Source of the DNA: DATAYF01 sp036272735 | GTDB taxonomy: Bacteria; Chloroflexota; Ktedonobacteria; Ktedonobacterales; Ktedonobacteraceae | NCBI GenBank assembly: GCA_036272735.1 | Contig: DATAYF010000745.1 | Coordinates: forward strand, 1 to 24,271 | Direction of reading: 5' to 3' | Length of the DNA: 24,271 bases | Shown here: positions 7,292 through 15,513 of the stretch, piece by piece | Layout of the letters: every line of letters begins with the position of its first letter | Position numbering within the stretch: the first letter of the stretch is position 1 | Made by a program: the position numbers and the translations under genes | The notes under the pieces: generated by a model | What the model was told of the DNA's origin: nothing | What the model saw: only the letters and a program-made list of their open reading frames with translations | Database searches by the model: none

Positions 7292-7963
7292 ATGGCCTCA
7301 TCAGTAATAGCTGAACGACCAATTGTCTTTCACAGTAAAGGACAGCCCTCCTTTCAATTAGAGGGTATCGTTCATATGCCCGCGATAACAGAGAAGGCTC
7401 CGGTCGTGGTACTCTGCCATCCGCAACCGGCCAGTAGCGACATGAATGATGCGCTCACGGTGGCGCTGGCGCAAAAGTTAGCCGCGACAGGCATCATTGC
7501 TCTCCGTTACAACTTTCGCGGTGTTGGGCGTAGTCAGGGCCAACAAACGGATGGACGTATGGAACCGCTCGATTTAGCAGGAGCGATTGATGCAGCTTTA
7601 GCACAACCAGGAGTCAATCCCAGCAAATTGTGTGTAATCGGGCAGGGTTTTGGCGCGTACATTGCATTGCTCTATGCGCCGTTTGATCAGCGTATTCGCA
7701 CACTGGTTTCAGTGAGCGTACCGCTTTTCCGCGCCGCCAATGGGTTCCCCAGACCATTTGAGCGCCCAAAATTATTCGTCACCGCCGAGTTTGACGAACT
7801 TTGCCCGCTTTATAAATTGGAGCCGTTTGTTGAAGCATTACCCGGCCCTAAGGGTATTAAAGTGATTATCGGGGCCAGGCATTTGATGCGGGGATACGAA
7901 GAGGCCGCGTGTACAGCTATTGTGAAGTTTGTGAGGACGTGGGCGGACATGCCCGGAGTTTGA
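7292..7963 (+). CDS. Alpha/beta-hydrolase-fold protein lacking the nucleophile serine
   Basis: A 223-aa protein resembling the COG2945-type alpha/beta hydrolases: CHPQP (42-46, family motif after the oxyanion strand), NFRGVGRSQG (74-83), an acid in AEFDELCP (Asp168) and a base in GARHLMRG (His197). The nucleophile elbow, normally GxSFGA, reads Gly117-Gln-Gly119-Phe-Gly121. The codon is GGT, so serine is absent. With Asp and His kept but Ser gone, it is probably not a serine hydrolase; a binding or scaffold role is possible. Good start: ATG 7292 with AAGGA upstream and a promoter at 7211. The helicase gene follows after 4 bp, so the two are almost surely co-transcribed and may act together. 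Confidence 0.85.
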   Translation: MASSVIAERPIVFHSKGQPSFQLEGIVHMPAITEKAPVVVLCHPQPASSDMNDALTVALAQKLAATGIIALRYNFRGVGRSQGQQTDGRMEPLDLAGAIDAALAQPGVNPSKLCVIGQGFGAYIALLYAPFDQRIRTLVSVSVPLFRAANGFPRPFERPKLFVTAEFDELCPLYKLEPFVEALPGPKGIKVIIGARHLMRGYEEAACTAIVKFVRTWADMPGV

Positions 7964-7967
7964 AAGT

Positions 7968-9680
7968 ATGAATCCTAACAACCCGCTTATTGTGCAAAGT
8001 GACCGTAGTATTCTTTTGGAGGTAGATCATCCACAACATACAGAAGCACGAGATGCGCTAACTCAGTTTGCCGAGCTTGAAAAATCACCCGAACATATTC
8101 ATACCTACCGCCTTTCTCCACTCTCTTTATGGAATGCTGCTGCTGGTGGAATGAACGCGCAGGACATCTTCGATCTGCTCGATACTTTCAGTAAATATCC
8201 TCTGCCCACCAATATCACGACCGACATCAAAGAGTACATTAGCCGCTACGGCCGCATCAAACTGGTACGCGACGATGAGGACCTGCTCTTAACGTCGGAG
8301 GACGCGGCACTCATTGCTGAGGTGGTGCACCACAAGCGGACACAGCCCTACGTACTCGACCAGGTTAACGCTTACACGTTACGCATTAACCCGGCACGTC
8401 GTGGGCACATTAAACAGGCACTCATTCACATTGGTTTTCCGGCCGAAGATCTGGCAGGCTATACGAACGGTTCACCACTGCCATTTGCTCTGCGTTCGCC
8501 GACACTCCAACACAAAGAATTTTCACCGCGTACTTACCAGCATGCGGCCGCCGATGCTTTTTACGCTGGAGGAGCGACAAGTGGCGGCAGCGGCGTCGTC
8601 GTTCTCCCCTGCGGAGCGGGGAAAACCATCGTCGGTCTGGCTGCTATGGCTCAGGTACAGCGTGCGACGCTGATCCTTACGCCCAATACCGTGGCGGTAC
8701 GCCAGTGGATTGCTGAAATCATCGACAAAACCGATATTCCGCCCGAAATGGTGGGTGAATATACCGGTGACCGCAAAGAGATTGCGCCTATAACCGTCAG
8801 TACCTACCAGATCCTCACCTACCGTCGTCCCATAGACAAGCATGATGATGGGAGTGAAGCAGAACATGTCTTCCCACATTTTTCGCTCTTCACCAGCTAC
8901 GACTGGGGCCTGATTATCTACGACGAGGTCCATCTGCTACCGGCTCCTGTTTTTCGCGTCACCGCCGAAATTCAGGCCCGGCGGCGTTTAGGATTGACCG
9001 CGACACTGGTGCGCGAGGATGGGTGCGAGGCCGACGTTTTTAGCTTGATTGGTCCCAAGAAATATGACGTGCCCTGGCGGGAATTAGAGCGCCAGGGTTG
9101 GATTGCCACCGCTGAATGCCACGAGATTCGCGTGAGCATGAGCGAAGATGACCAGATGAACTACGCGATGGCTGAAACACGCGAAAAGTATCGGGTGGCC
9201 GCCGAAAATATCGCCAAGCTTGATATTGTACGTCACCTGGCACAGCGCCATCTGGATGACCAGGTACTGATCATCGGTCAATACCTCGATCAATTGAAGT
9301 TGCTTGCTGAAGAGTTACACGCGCCTTTACTTACTGGAAAAACCAGCACGATGCAACGTGAAAAGCTTTATGAGCAATTCCGACGCGGCGAGATCAAACG
9401 TCTTGTGGTAAGTAAAGTGGCGAACTTCGCCATCGACCTTCCAGACGCCAATGTTGCCATCCAGGTATCGGGCACGTTCGGCTCGCGCCAGGAGGAGGCC
9501 CAGCGCCTGGGTCGCATTCTACGCCCAAAGGAGGATGGAAGCATCGCTTCTTTCTATACCATCGTGACTCGCGATACCCGCGATCAGGAGTTTTCCGCCA
9601 ATCGCCAGTTATTCCTAACTGAGCAGGGATATCGCTATACGATAGAAGATGCCGAAGGACTACTTGCCACCACATCATAA
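7968..9680 (+). CDS. XPB/Rad25-type DNA helicase (SF2)
   Basis: A 570-aa superfamily 2 helicase of the bacterial/archaeal XPB type. Residues about 1-185 form the N-terminal and damage-recognition part. Helicase lobe 1 has Walker A PCGAGKT (214-220), TPNT (238-241), the DEVH box (319-322), TAT (344-346) and the XPB-specific RED (349-351) in LVREDG. Lobe 2 has LIIGQYLDQL (434-443), LLTGKTS (454-460), VVSKVANFAIDLP (480-492) and motif VI QRLGRILRP (512-520). The RED motif and the DEVH (rather than DEAD) box separate it from RecG or UvrB. Known XPB proteins unwind or melt DNA in repair. The partner nuclease Bax1 is not adjacent; instead the gene is coupled to the serine-less hydrolase-like gene 4 bp upstream. 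Confidence 0.93.
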   Translation: MNPNNPLIVQSDRSILLEVDHPQHTEARDALTQFAELEKSPEHIHTYRLSPLSLWNAAAGGMNAQDIFDLLDTFSKYPLPTNITTDIKEYISRYGRIKLVRDDEDLLLTSEDAALIAEVVHHKRTQPYVLDQVNAYTLRINPARRGHIKQALIHIGFPAEDLAGYTNGSPLPFALRSPTLQHKEFSPRTYQHAAADAFYAGGATSGGSGVVVLPCGAGKTIVGLAAMAQVQRATLILTPNTVAVRQWIAEIIDKTDIPPEMVGEYTGDRKEIAPITVSTYQILTYRRPIDKHDDGSEAEHVFPHFSLFTSYDWGLIIYDEVHLLPAPVFRVTAEIQARRRLGLTATLVREDGCEADVFSLIGPKKYDVPWRELERQGWIATAECHEIRVSMSEDDQMNYAMAETREKYRVAAENIAKLDIVRHLAQRHLDDQVLIIGQYLDQLKLLAEELHAPLLTGKTSTMQREKLYEQFRRGEIKRLVVSKVANFAIDLPDANVAIQVSGTFGSRQEEAQRLGRILRPKEDGSIASFYTIVTRDTRDQEFSANRQLFLTEQGYRYTIEDAEGLLATTS

Positions 9681-9738
9681 ATGCACTCCTGATTCTGTGT
9701 ATATGCCGCCACGCCTCAACATTTTTAAGAGTGTGTGC

Positions 9739-9768
9739 TTGACACTCGCCAAGCCCTGGTGATACCTT
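9739..9768 (+). promoter_or_regulatory. Candidate promoter for the thioredoxin-like gene
   Basis: A perfect -35 TTGACA (9739-9744), an 18-bp spacer, and -10 TACCTT (9763-9768). It lies about 45 nt upstream of ATG 9812. The same -35 with an 18-bp spacer recurs in the two promoters near 21900 and 22030. Confidence 0.5.
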
Positions 9769-9811
9769 AGCGGTAGAACACACCTATCTTTGAATGATGT
9801 AAGAGGATCGC

Positions 9812-10153
9812 ATGGCTGATAGCTACACCGAAATAACAAAAGATGACTTTGCCGAAAAAGTGCTCAACGTCCCTTCGCCTCAGCTTGTGGTGGTAAACTT
9901 TACCGTTCCACAAAGTAACGCATGCCTGATACAAGAGCCGGAAATTGTTGCCGTAAGCCAAGAATATCAGGATCGCATGACGTTTGTGAACATTAACGTC
10001 GAGGGACAAGAGGAATTAACGAAGCAATGGAATGTGGAGGGCGTTCCCACACTGATCTTCTTCCGTGGAGGGAAAGAACTGTATCGGATCAAAGGGATCG
10101 TGATGCGCAACCGCCTGCGCCGACAGATCGAAGGGGTTCTGCTCGTCGATTAA
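9812..10153 (+). CDS. Thioredoxin-fold protein without the CxxC pair
   Basis: A 113-aa thioredoxin-like protein: LVVVNFTVPQ (25-34) is the strand before the active site, FVNINVEGQEELTKQWNVEGVPT (58-80) includes cis-Pro79, and LIFFRGGKEL (81-90) is the next strand. The usual WCGPC is replaced by QSNAC, so the first cysteine is Ser35 and only Cys38 remains. It cannot act as a normal dithiol reductant and may be a monothiol, chaperone-like or binding protein. There is no signal peptide, so it is cytoplasmic. ATG 9812 has AGAGGA 5 nt upstream. The isomerase gene follows within 40 bp and is probably in the same transcript. Confidence 0.85.
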   Translation: MADSYTEITKDDFAEKVLNVPSPQLVVVNFTVPQSNACLIQEPEIVAVSQEYQDRMTFVNINVEGQEELTKQWNVEGVPTLIFFRGGKELYRIKGIVMRNRLRRQIEGVLLVD

Positions 10154-10189
10154 TGCGAAAAAAAATTGATAGGTCAGGTACCAGAGAAG

Positions 10190-11254
10190 TTGAATACACA
10201 CTATTTTTATCCACTTCACTTAGAATCTTCATTGCATGAAACTATTTGGGGCGGGCGCAGACTGAGTGAGGATGGCTGGAAACGGTTGCCAGAAGGGGAT
10301 ATCGCCATCGGTGAATCCTGGGAAACCGAAGTCAGTACCATCGTGCAAAATGGTCCCTATCAGGGGAAAACGCTCGGATTTCTCGTTGAGCAATTAGGAG
10401 AGTCGTTGCTCGGCACACAGGCCGTGGCCATTTTTGGTCAGCGTTTTCCCTTGCTGGCAAAATTTATCGACGCCAACGCCCAGCTTTCGGTCCAGGTGCA
10501 CCCCAAAGATGACTATGCCCATATTCACGAGGGAGGGAAACTTGGCAAAACCGAGTTCTGGTATATTCTCAAGGCAGAGCCAGGCGCAACCATCGTGCAT
10601 GGCTTCAAACAGCAGACCAATAGCGTAGCTGTGCATGAGGCCATCCAAAGTGTCACCCTTGATACACTCATGCATGAAGAGCCAGTACAAGCTGGAGACG
10701 TTGTATTTGTGCCTGCTGGAACCGTGCATGCCATCGGCGGCGGCATCTTGCTGTACGAATTGCAGGAATACTCCGATATCACTTACCGCATGTACGACTA
10801 TGGCCGCTTGTCCGCGACAGGCATACCACGCGAGTTACATATTGACCGTTCGCTTGCTGTCTCGCACTACACGGCGTCACCACAAATCAAAATGCAGCCT
10901 ATCATCGTCACGCAAAACGCCCAATACGAGGATCGTTGTTTGGTTGCTTGTAAGTATTTCGTGGCGCACGAGATACGCCTGCAGGCACAAGGCCACGAGG
11001 GCGGAGGGTTCGAGGGCCAGACCAGTGATAGTTGCGTCATTATCTCTTCCCTTGGTGCTGATGCGTCCATCAGTTATGGGGACGCGCTGGCACAGAGTGA
11101 AAAGATCAGTCGCGGTCAAAGCATGGTGCTCCCGGCAGCGCTAGGTCGTTACCGTATTGAGGGCCACGGCTCATTATTGTTCTCCTACGTTCCTGAGCCA
11201 GGCGACATAGCATGGCAACAATGGGCGCAACAGAATAAAGCGGTCGCGCTCTGA
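10190..11254 (+). CDS. manA: Mannose-6-phosphate isomerase, class I
   Basis: Interconverts mannose-6-phosphate and fructose-6-phosphate, feeding GDP-mannose and glycan synthesis. A cupin-type zinc enzyme of 354 aa counted from TTG 10190, whose N-terminus (NTHYFYPLHLESSLHETIWG) matches the family start. A TTG at 10166 in the same frame would add 8 residues. Neither has a strong Shine-Dalgarno, though AGG and GAG near 10176-10186 favour 10190. Zinc ligands by family pattern: Gln102 and His104 (VQVHPKDDYA), Glu122 (GKTEFWYIL) and His180 (PAGTVHAIGGG). YSDITYRMYDYGR (194-206) is the second signature. The C-terminal cupin half is present, and the length suits the short bacterial form. A terminator follows directly. 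Confidence 0.9.
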   Translation: MNTHYFYPLHLESSLHETIWGGRRLSEDGWKRLPEGDIAIGESWETEVSTIVQNGPYQGKTLGFLVEQLGESLLGTQAVAIFGQRFPLLAKFIDANAQLSVQVHPKDDYAHIHEGGKLGKTEFWYILKAEPGATIVHGFKQQTNSVAVHEAIQSVTLDTLMHEEPVQAGDVVFVPAGTVHAIGGGILLYELQEYSDITYRMYDYGRLSATGIPRELHIDRSLAVSHYTASPQIKMQPIIVTQNAQYEDRCLVACKYFVAHEIRLQAQGHEGGGFEGQTSDSCVIISSLGADASISYGDALAQSEKISRGQSMVLPAALGRYRIEGHGSLLFSYVPEPGDIAWQQWAQQNKAVAL

Positions 11255-11264
11255 AGAAAGACGA

Positions 11265-11299
11265 TGGAGGAGAGTTGATGGGCCTCCTCCACTATTTTT
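11265..11299 (+). terminator. Intrinsic terminator after manA
   Basis: TGGAGGAG (11265-11272) pairs with CTCCTCCA (11284-11291), followed by CTA and TTTTT (11295-11299). The T-tract overlaps the stop codon of the converging minus-strand gene, so it separates the two transcripts. Confidence 0.75.
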
Positions 11300-11795
11300 A
11301 ACTAGAGCGTTTCTTCTCATCGTCCACTTCACTGATTGATCCCTCGACAACATTGCCATCTCTGGATGCCTTCCTCTGATAAGAGGAAAACGAGCTGACG
11401 TTATCAAAAGGATTTTGATACATCTGCTGTTGCGTTTCATGCATATCGCTGACGACGTGGCGCACTTTTGTTAGAAAATTGACCACCAGCAAAATCAGGT
11501 AGAGCACGGCCCAAACGATAAGACTGATCCCTAGCGTAATCACCCCAACCACCAATCCGCTGCCGATGCCACCGATGCGCGCGTTTGCAATCACCTCATA
11601 CACAACCAGAACAGCAATGGGGAGCCAAAGGTAGCGCACCAGCACCTGTAATAGCCAGTGCATAAACCACCATAGCGCCTTCACAGGGTCTGAAGGCATG
11701 TCCCAGGAAGGAAGTAACTTCTGCTTCGGCATGACTTTATTTACCGTCGTCCCTCTTGGTATCGCACACAATGTGCTATATGTTGTAATAGACAT
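11298..11795 (-). CDS. Small membrane protein of unknown function
   Basis: A 165-codon frame with two transmembrane helices, about residues 41-70 (WWFMHWLLQVLVRYLWLPIA and on) and 80-108 (GLVVGVITLGISLIVWAVLY and on). A basic/Gln-rich segment and an acidic, lysine-ending C-terminal tail (SEVDDEKKRSS) follow. No family is recognised. The start is doubtful. The first ATG (11795) abuts a TACAAT that looks like a -10 box (11796-11801) and has no Shine-Dalgarno. ATG at 11732 (MPKQKLLPSWDM) is an alternative giving 144 aa and still includes both helices. It is separated by 62 bp from the glycosyltransferase gene upstream. Confidence 0.65.
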   Translation of the reverse strand: MSITTYSTLCAIPRGTTVNKVMPKQKLLPSWDMPSDPVKALWWFMHWLLQVLVRYLWLPIAVLVVYEVIANARIGGIGSGLVVGVITLGISLIVWAVLYLILLVVNFLTKVRHVVSDMHETQQQMYQNPFDNVSSFSSYQRKASRDGNVVEGSISEVDDEKKRSS

Positions 11796-11857
11796 ATTGT
11801 AGCAGTCTAGAAACGATTTTGCCAGTGTTCACACGGCCATTGATAAAACATCAGAGC

Positions 11858-14029
11858 TTAGCTGGTAGGTAACTGAAAATTATCGCTGCTTAGCTGCATA
11901 TGGAATATATGTGCAGAGGTGTTGACGTATGCATCCGTCTCAAACGTCAATCCGAGTGGACGTAAGAATGCTGGCTTGAGGATTAACGGCATGGTAGTAT
12001 ACGCCTCTATGCGCATGGGTATTGATGCGCCGGAGGCATCGGCATAGGGCAGACGGTAATTAACCACCACCTGATCACCGGCATGCAGAGCAGTAAACAC
12101 ACAATGCCCCTGATCATCAGGGGACTGCACGCCTGTCGTAAGCTGTGGAGCGTTCAGGTTAACAAAGTTATAGACATAGGTCGTGCGAAATGTCGGCGCA
12201 GCGCTACGACCTATGTTCCAACGTGACAATATCCAAGCAGAATGGCTATAGGATGCATGCTGCACATTCAGCAGTTGAAGTTCGCTAGAGGTAGCCATCC
12301 TTCTTCCCAGTGGAGGTGTTTGATTGGTTTGCACGCGATACAGTCGATAAGGTGCGCCTCCCAGACGTGGCGAACTGCCGACAGGAGTAACGGTGGCGTA
12401 GCGTGGAAGAAACGTAGCAGCAACGTCACTATGCGGACCCAGCACTAACAAAGCAGGGCCAATCGTGGGATCCGGCAAGATCATACAATTTTCACTGAAG
12501 GCGGTTGTAGGGACACGTGTAAACTGCGTCAGGTATTGGAAAGCCATCTCAGAACCGGAATCGGTAGCAACATAGATATGCTGCAGATGCTGCTGCTGCG
12601 CGATGTGGTCAGTCGTGTGCAAAACGTGTTGCATGGAGGCCAGGTCGTTATAATAGGGATAGGAGAGATTGGTATCAACGAAGTTGCCGTATGCTTTATC
12701 GAGCACGCTCGCCCCACTGGCAACAAACTGGGCACAGATCAGCACGACCGCCAACAGAGCAATCACTATACTCCCCACACGTGCCACGAGACGACCGGGG
12801 CGTCGCAACCAGGCGATACTGTTCGCCAGCAGTATACCGATCAAGATGAAAGGTCCTGGCATGAACATAATGAAGTAGTGTGGCTGCAGGTTGATGGTAT
12901 GACGCGAAAGATAGATGAGCGGAATGGCCTGCCACACAAGGAGAATGAGCAGACCACAGCGATATGGCTGCGCCCGAAAATTGCGCCACCAGTTCCATGT
13001 GCCTCGTAAGTATCGTGGCAGACGACCGTGCTCCTGCGACTCTTCCAGGCGCTGCTTCATGGGAAGCACGAGCAGCACCAGCACCATGATTCCAGCTACA
13101 ATGAGCAAGGCGGTCATTGTATATAGCAGCCACGAGACAAATGGTGCCACACTGCTAAAGAGCGAGTTGGCGCTGGAAGGGACGCTATAGGGGCCTAAGA
13201 ATTGCTGGTAGAGCTGCAAAGCCTGCGTGTCGAGCTTCGCGTGCTGCCCCGTACCAGCGAAGAGCACGAGTACGTCCTGAAAGTTGGTAGCCAGTTCCCA
13301 CACTACATAGGGAGCATAGATGACCAGTAGCGCGACAACGCCGAGCAGAACGTCGCGCCAACGTACTGTTTGAGGGGCAACCAGCCAGGCCACGACGAGC
13401 GGGGCCACCAACATCACGGTGGAGGCATGAAGTTGTACGAGCAAGCCCAATAATACTAATGCGGGAGCCAACCAGCCACGACGATGCGTAACCGTGCCGC
13501 GAAATAGCACCAGTATAAATACTGGCACGAAGAAGAGCAGCAAGTTTTGTTGCCAGATAAACCGTGAATAAAACACCGGTAGCGCGGCCGTAGCATACAG
13601 CAGCGAGGTCAGAATAGCCGCCAGCCTGCCATAATACAGGCGAACTAGCACGTAGGTCAACACGACCGATGCCACCGCCAGTAAGGCCACCATCACAGCG
13701 GCCCACAGTGGATCCGCGCTCCACGAGGCCGTAAGTAGCAACAGGTAGATGATGCCAGGAGGATTGTAAATATGCAGTGAGGCAACGTTGCTGGTAGCGA
13801 TCAGGAGGTGCTGATGAGCAGCATCGTAGGCCATGCGAAAAATGTCAGCCTGGTCGCTATCAAACTCGGTCGTATCGATGCGGTATAAACGCAAAATAGC
13901 TGCCACTAACACGATAGCATAAAGTTCCCAGGAAAATAGCCAGGTTCGGATCTTACTAAGCCGATCCGAACCTGGTGCATTGCTGGGAGTATTTGCTTGT
14001 CTATCTTGCAATGAGGCATGCTTTATCAA
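11858..14029 (-). CDS. GT-C fold membrane glycosyltransferase (ArnT/PMT-like)
   Basis: A 723-aa multi-pass membrane protein, probably using a lipid-linked sugar donor at the outer face of the membrane. The first helix (about 33-48) is followed by an acidic loop EFDSDQADIFRMAYD (55-69), matching the first extracytoplasmic loop that carries catalytic acids in GT39/GT83 and related families. Many further helices follow to about residue 445. From there to the end is a large soluble, probably external domain with no recognised family. The start is TTG 14029; its Shine-Dalgarno GGAG lies 9 nt upstream inside the end of thrC, and the start overlaps the thrC stop (TTGA). It is therefore translationally coupled to thrC, an unusual partner. 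The acceptor is unknown. Confidence 0.85.
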   Translation of the reverse strand: MIKHASLQDRQANTPSNAPGSDRLSKIRTWLFSWELYAIVLVAAILRLYRIDTTEFDSDQADIFRMAYDAAHQHLLIATSNVASLHIYNPPGIIYLLLLTASWSADPLWAAVMVALLAVASVVLTYVLVRLYYGRLAAILTSLLYATAALPVFYSRFIWQQNLLLFFVPVFILVLFRGTVTHRRGWLAPALVLLGLLVQLHASTVMLVAPLVVAWLVAPQTVRWRDVLLGVVALLVIYAPYVVWELATNFQDVLVLFAGTGQHAKLDTQALQLYQQFLGPYSVPSSANSLFSSVAPFVSWLLYTMTALLIVAGIMVLVLLVLPMKQRLEESQEHGRLPRYLRGTWNWWRNFRAQPYRCGLLILLVWQAIPLIYLSRHTINLQPHYFIMFMPGPFILIGILLANSIAWLRRPGRLVARVGSIVIALLAVVLICAQFVASGASVLDKAYGNFVDTNLSYPYYNDLASMQHVLHTTDHIAQQQHLQHIYVATDSGSEMAFQYLTQFTRVPTTAFSENCMILPDPTIGPALLVLGPHSDVAATFLPRYATVTPVGSSPRLGGAPYRLYRVQTNQTPPLGRRMATSSELQLLNVQHASYSHSAWILSRWNIGRSAAPTFRTTYVYNFVNLNAPQLTTGVQSPDDQGHCVFTALHAGDQVVVNYRLPYADASGASIPMRIEAYTTMPLILKPAFLRPLGLTFETDAYVNTSAHIFHMQLSSDNFQLPTS

Positions 14030-15513
14030 GCCAATATACTCCTGACAGCCTCCATTGTGGCTGCGACCACATTACCGGCCACATCCTGCGGCATGCCCGT
14101 CTGACTATCCTTCAACAGATTCCCTGTAAGTACGCCAACGACTTGCTCATCGCGTTTAATAATACCACGCGCGACTAGCTTACGCATACCGGCCAAGGTT
14201 GCCGCCGACGCTGGTTCGCAACCAATACCCGAGCGATCAATCACCCGTTTGGCATCCAGGATTTCAGCATCACTCACTTCTTCCACCACACCATCACAGG
14301 TTTCGATCACACGGCGTGCGCGCGTATAGCTGACGGGGTTGCCAATTTTAATGGCGGTCGCGATTGTATCGGCTTGTACTGTCTCGCGTTTGGCAAAGCC
14401 TTGTTGATAGCTACGGTAGAACGGGTTGGCCCCAGAAGCCTGGATTGAAGCGATCCGCGGTATATGGCTAATCAACCGCAACTCATACGCCTGGCGAAAG
14501 GCTTTACCCAGGGCGGAAGTATTGCCCAAGTTGCCAGCAGGCAAGACCAGCCAATCGGGAGCCTGCCAATCAAGCTGGTGGAGGATTTCAAAGCCGATGG
14601 CCTTTTGTCCTTCGATGCGAAACGGGTTCAAGGAGTTCAGCAAATAAATCCCCAACTCGTTACACGCTTGCTCAACCAGGTGCATGGCAGCGTCAAAATC
14701 GCCCGCAATCTGCACCATACGCGCTCCATGGGCCATCGTCTGGGCCAACTTGCCACCAGCCACTTTACCAGCAGGGAGGAAGACGATACTTGGAATACCA
14801 GCTTGAGCAGCATAGGAGGCAAGCGAGGCTGAGGTATTGCCCGTGGACGCGCAGGCCACAGCTTTTGCTCCCAACAGGTGCGCCATCGTCACGCCAACCG
14901 TCATCCCGCGATCTTTGAAGCTACCGGTAGGATTTTCGCCCTCGTGCTTGATGAAAAGCCGCTCTAATCCCGCGTACACGCCGATCTGACGATGACCACT
15001 ACGCCCTGGTCCACAATTTTCGATGCCGACGGGATAGAGGCTGGTATTGCCTTCAGGCCGACTCACCGCATAACTTTCCGGTACAGGCAGGATCAATTCG
15101 CGATAACGCCACACGCCACTGTAATCAAGTTGTAAGGTGTCCGTAGTGATCGACCAGATAGGAGGATTGGCGGCGCGATCATCGAATAACTGTCGCCACA
15201 AGGCCCCGACTGAGGGTACGCTCTCGTCTACGCCCACAGGTCTTTGGTCGGCATCCGTAGGAAACTGCCCCTGCTTTTGCGGAAACCTGAAAGGCATTTC
15301 AACATCTAATACCCCTCCACAATCACAACGATAGCGCGGGGGCCGCCCAGCTTCCCTCGCGGGATAGAGCGCGGAGCATTCTACACAGCGCAGGGTGATT
15401 AAGGATAAAACTGCGGTGACCTCAGATGGCAACGTTGTAGAAAAACTAGTATTTTCCTCGCCTGCTCCCTGGTTTAGCGGGAGACCAGCAGAATTGATCG
15501 CCATAACGCGCAC
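14026..15513 (-). CDS. thrC: Threonine synthase
   Basis: PLP enzyme converting O-phosphohomoserine to threonine. This 495-aa protein has an N-terminal zinc-ribbon-like pair (Cys43-x2-Cys46 in LRCVEC, Cys63-x-Cys65 in RCDCGG), as in many bacterial threonine synthases. The PLP lysine is Lys200 in ENPTGSFKDRGM, with STGNTSASL and AGNLGNTSALGK as phosphate-binding and active-site loops. The start is GTG 15513 with AAAGGA 5 nt upstream; ATG 15504, three codons in, is the alternative. The 5' end overlaps the thrB 3' end by 68 bp, and the stop overlaps the next gene's start. The order is thrB-thrC-glycosyltransferase on one transcript. Confidence 0.93.
   Translation of the reverse strand: MRVMAINSAGLPLNQGAGEENTSFSTTLPSEVTAVLSLITLRCVECSALYPAREAGRPPRYRCDCGGVLDVEMPFRFPQKQGQFPTDADQRPVGVDESVPSVGALWRQLFDDRAANPPIWSITTDTLQLDYSGVWRYRELILPVPESYAVSRPEGNTSLYPVGIENCGPGRSGHRQIGVYAGLERLFIKHEGENPTGSFKDRGMTVGVTMAHLLGAKAVACASTGNTSASLASYAAQAGIPSIVFLPAGKVAGGKLAQTMAHGARMVQIAGDFDAAMHLVEQACNELGIYLLNSLNPFRIEGQKAIGFEILHQLDWQAPDWLVLPAGNLGNTSALGKAFRQAYELRLISHIPRIASIQASGANPFYRSYQQGFAKRETVQADTIATAIKIGNPVSYTRARRVIETCDGVVEEVSDAEILDAKRVIDRSGIGCEPASAATLAGMRKLVARGIIKRDEQVVGVLTGNLLKDSQTGMPQDVAGNVVAATMEAVRSILA

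Noticed and set aside
12536..13190. Plus-strand reading frames inside the glycosyltransferase
   Set aside because: They are antisense shadows of a strong coding gene and have no motifs of their own.
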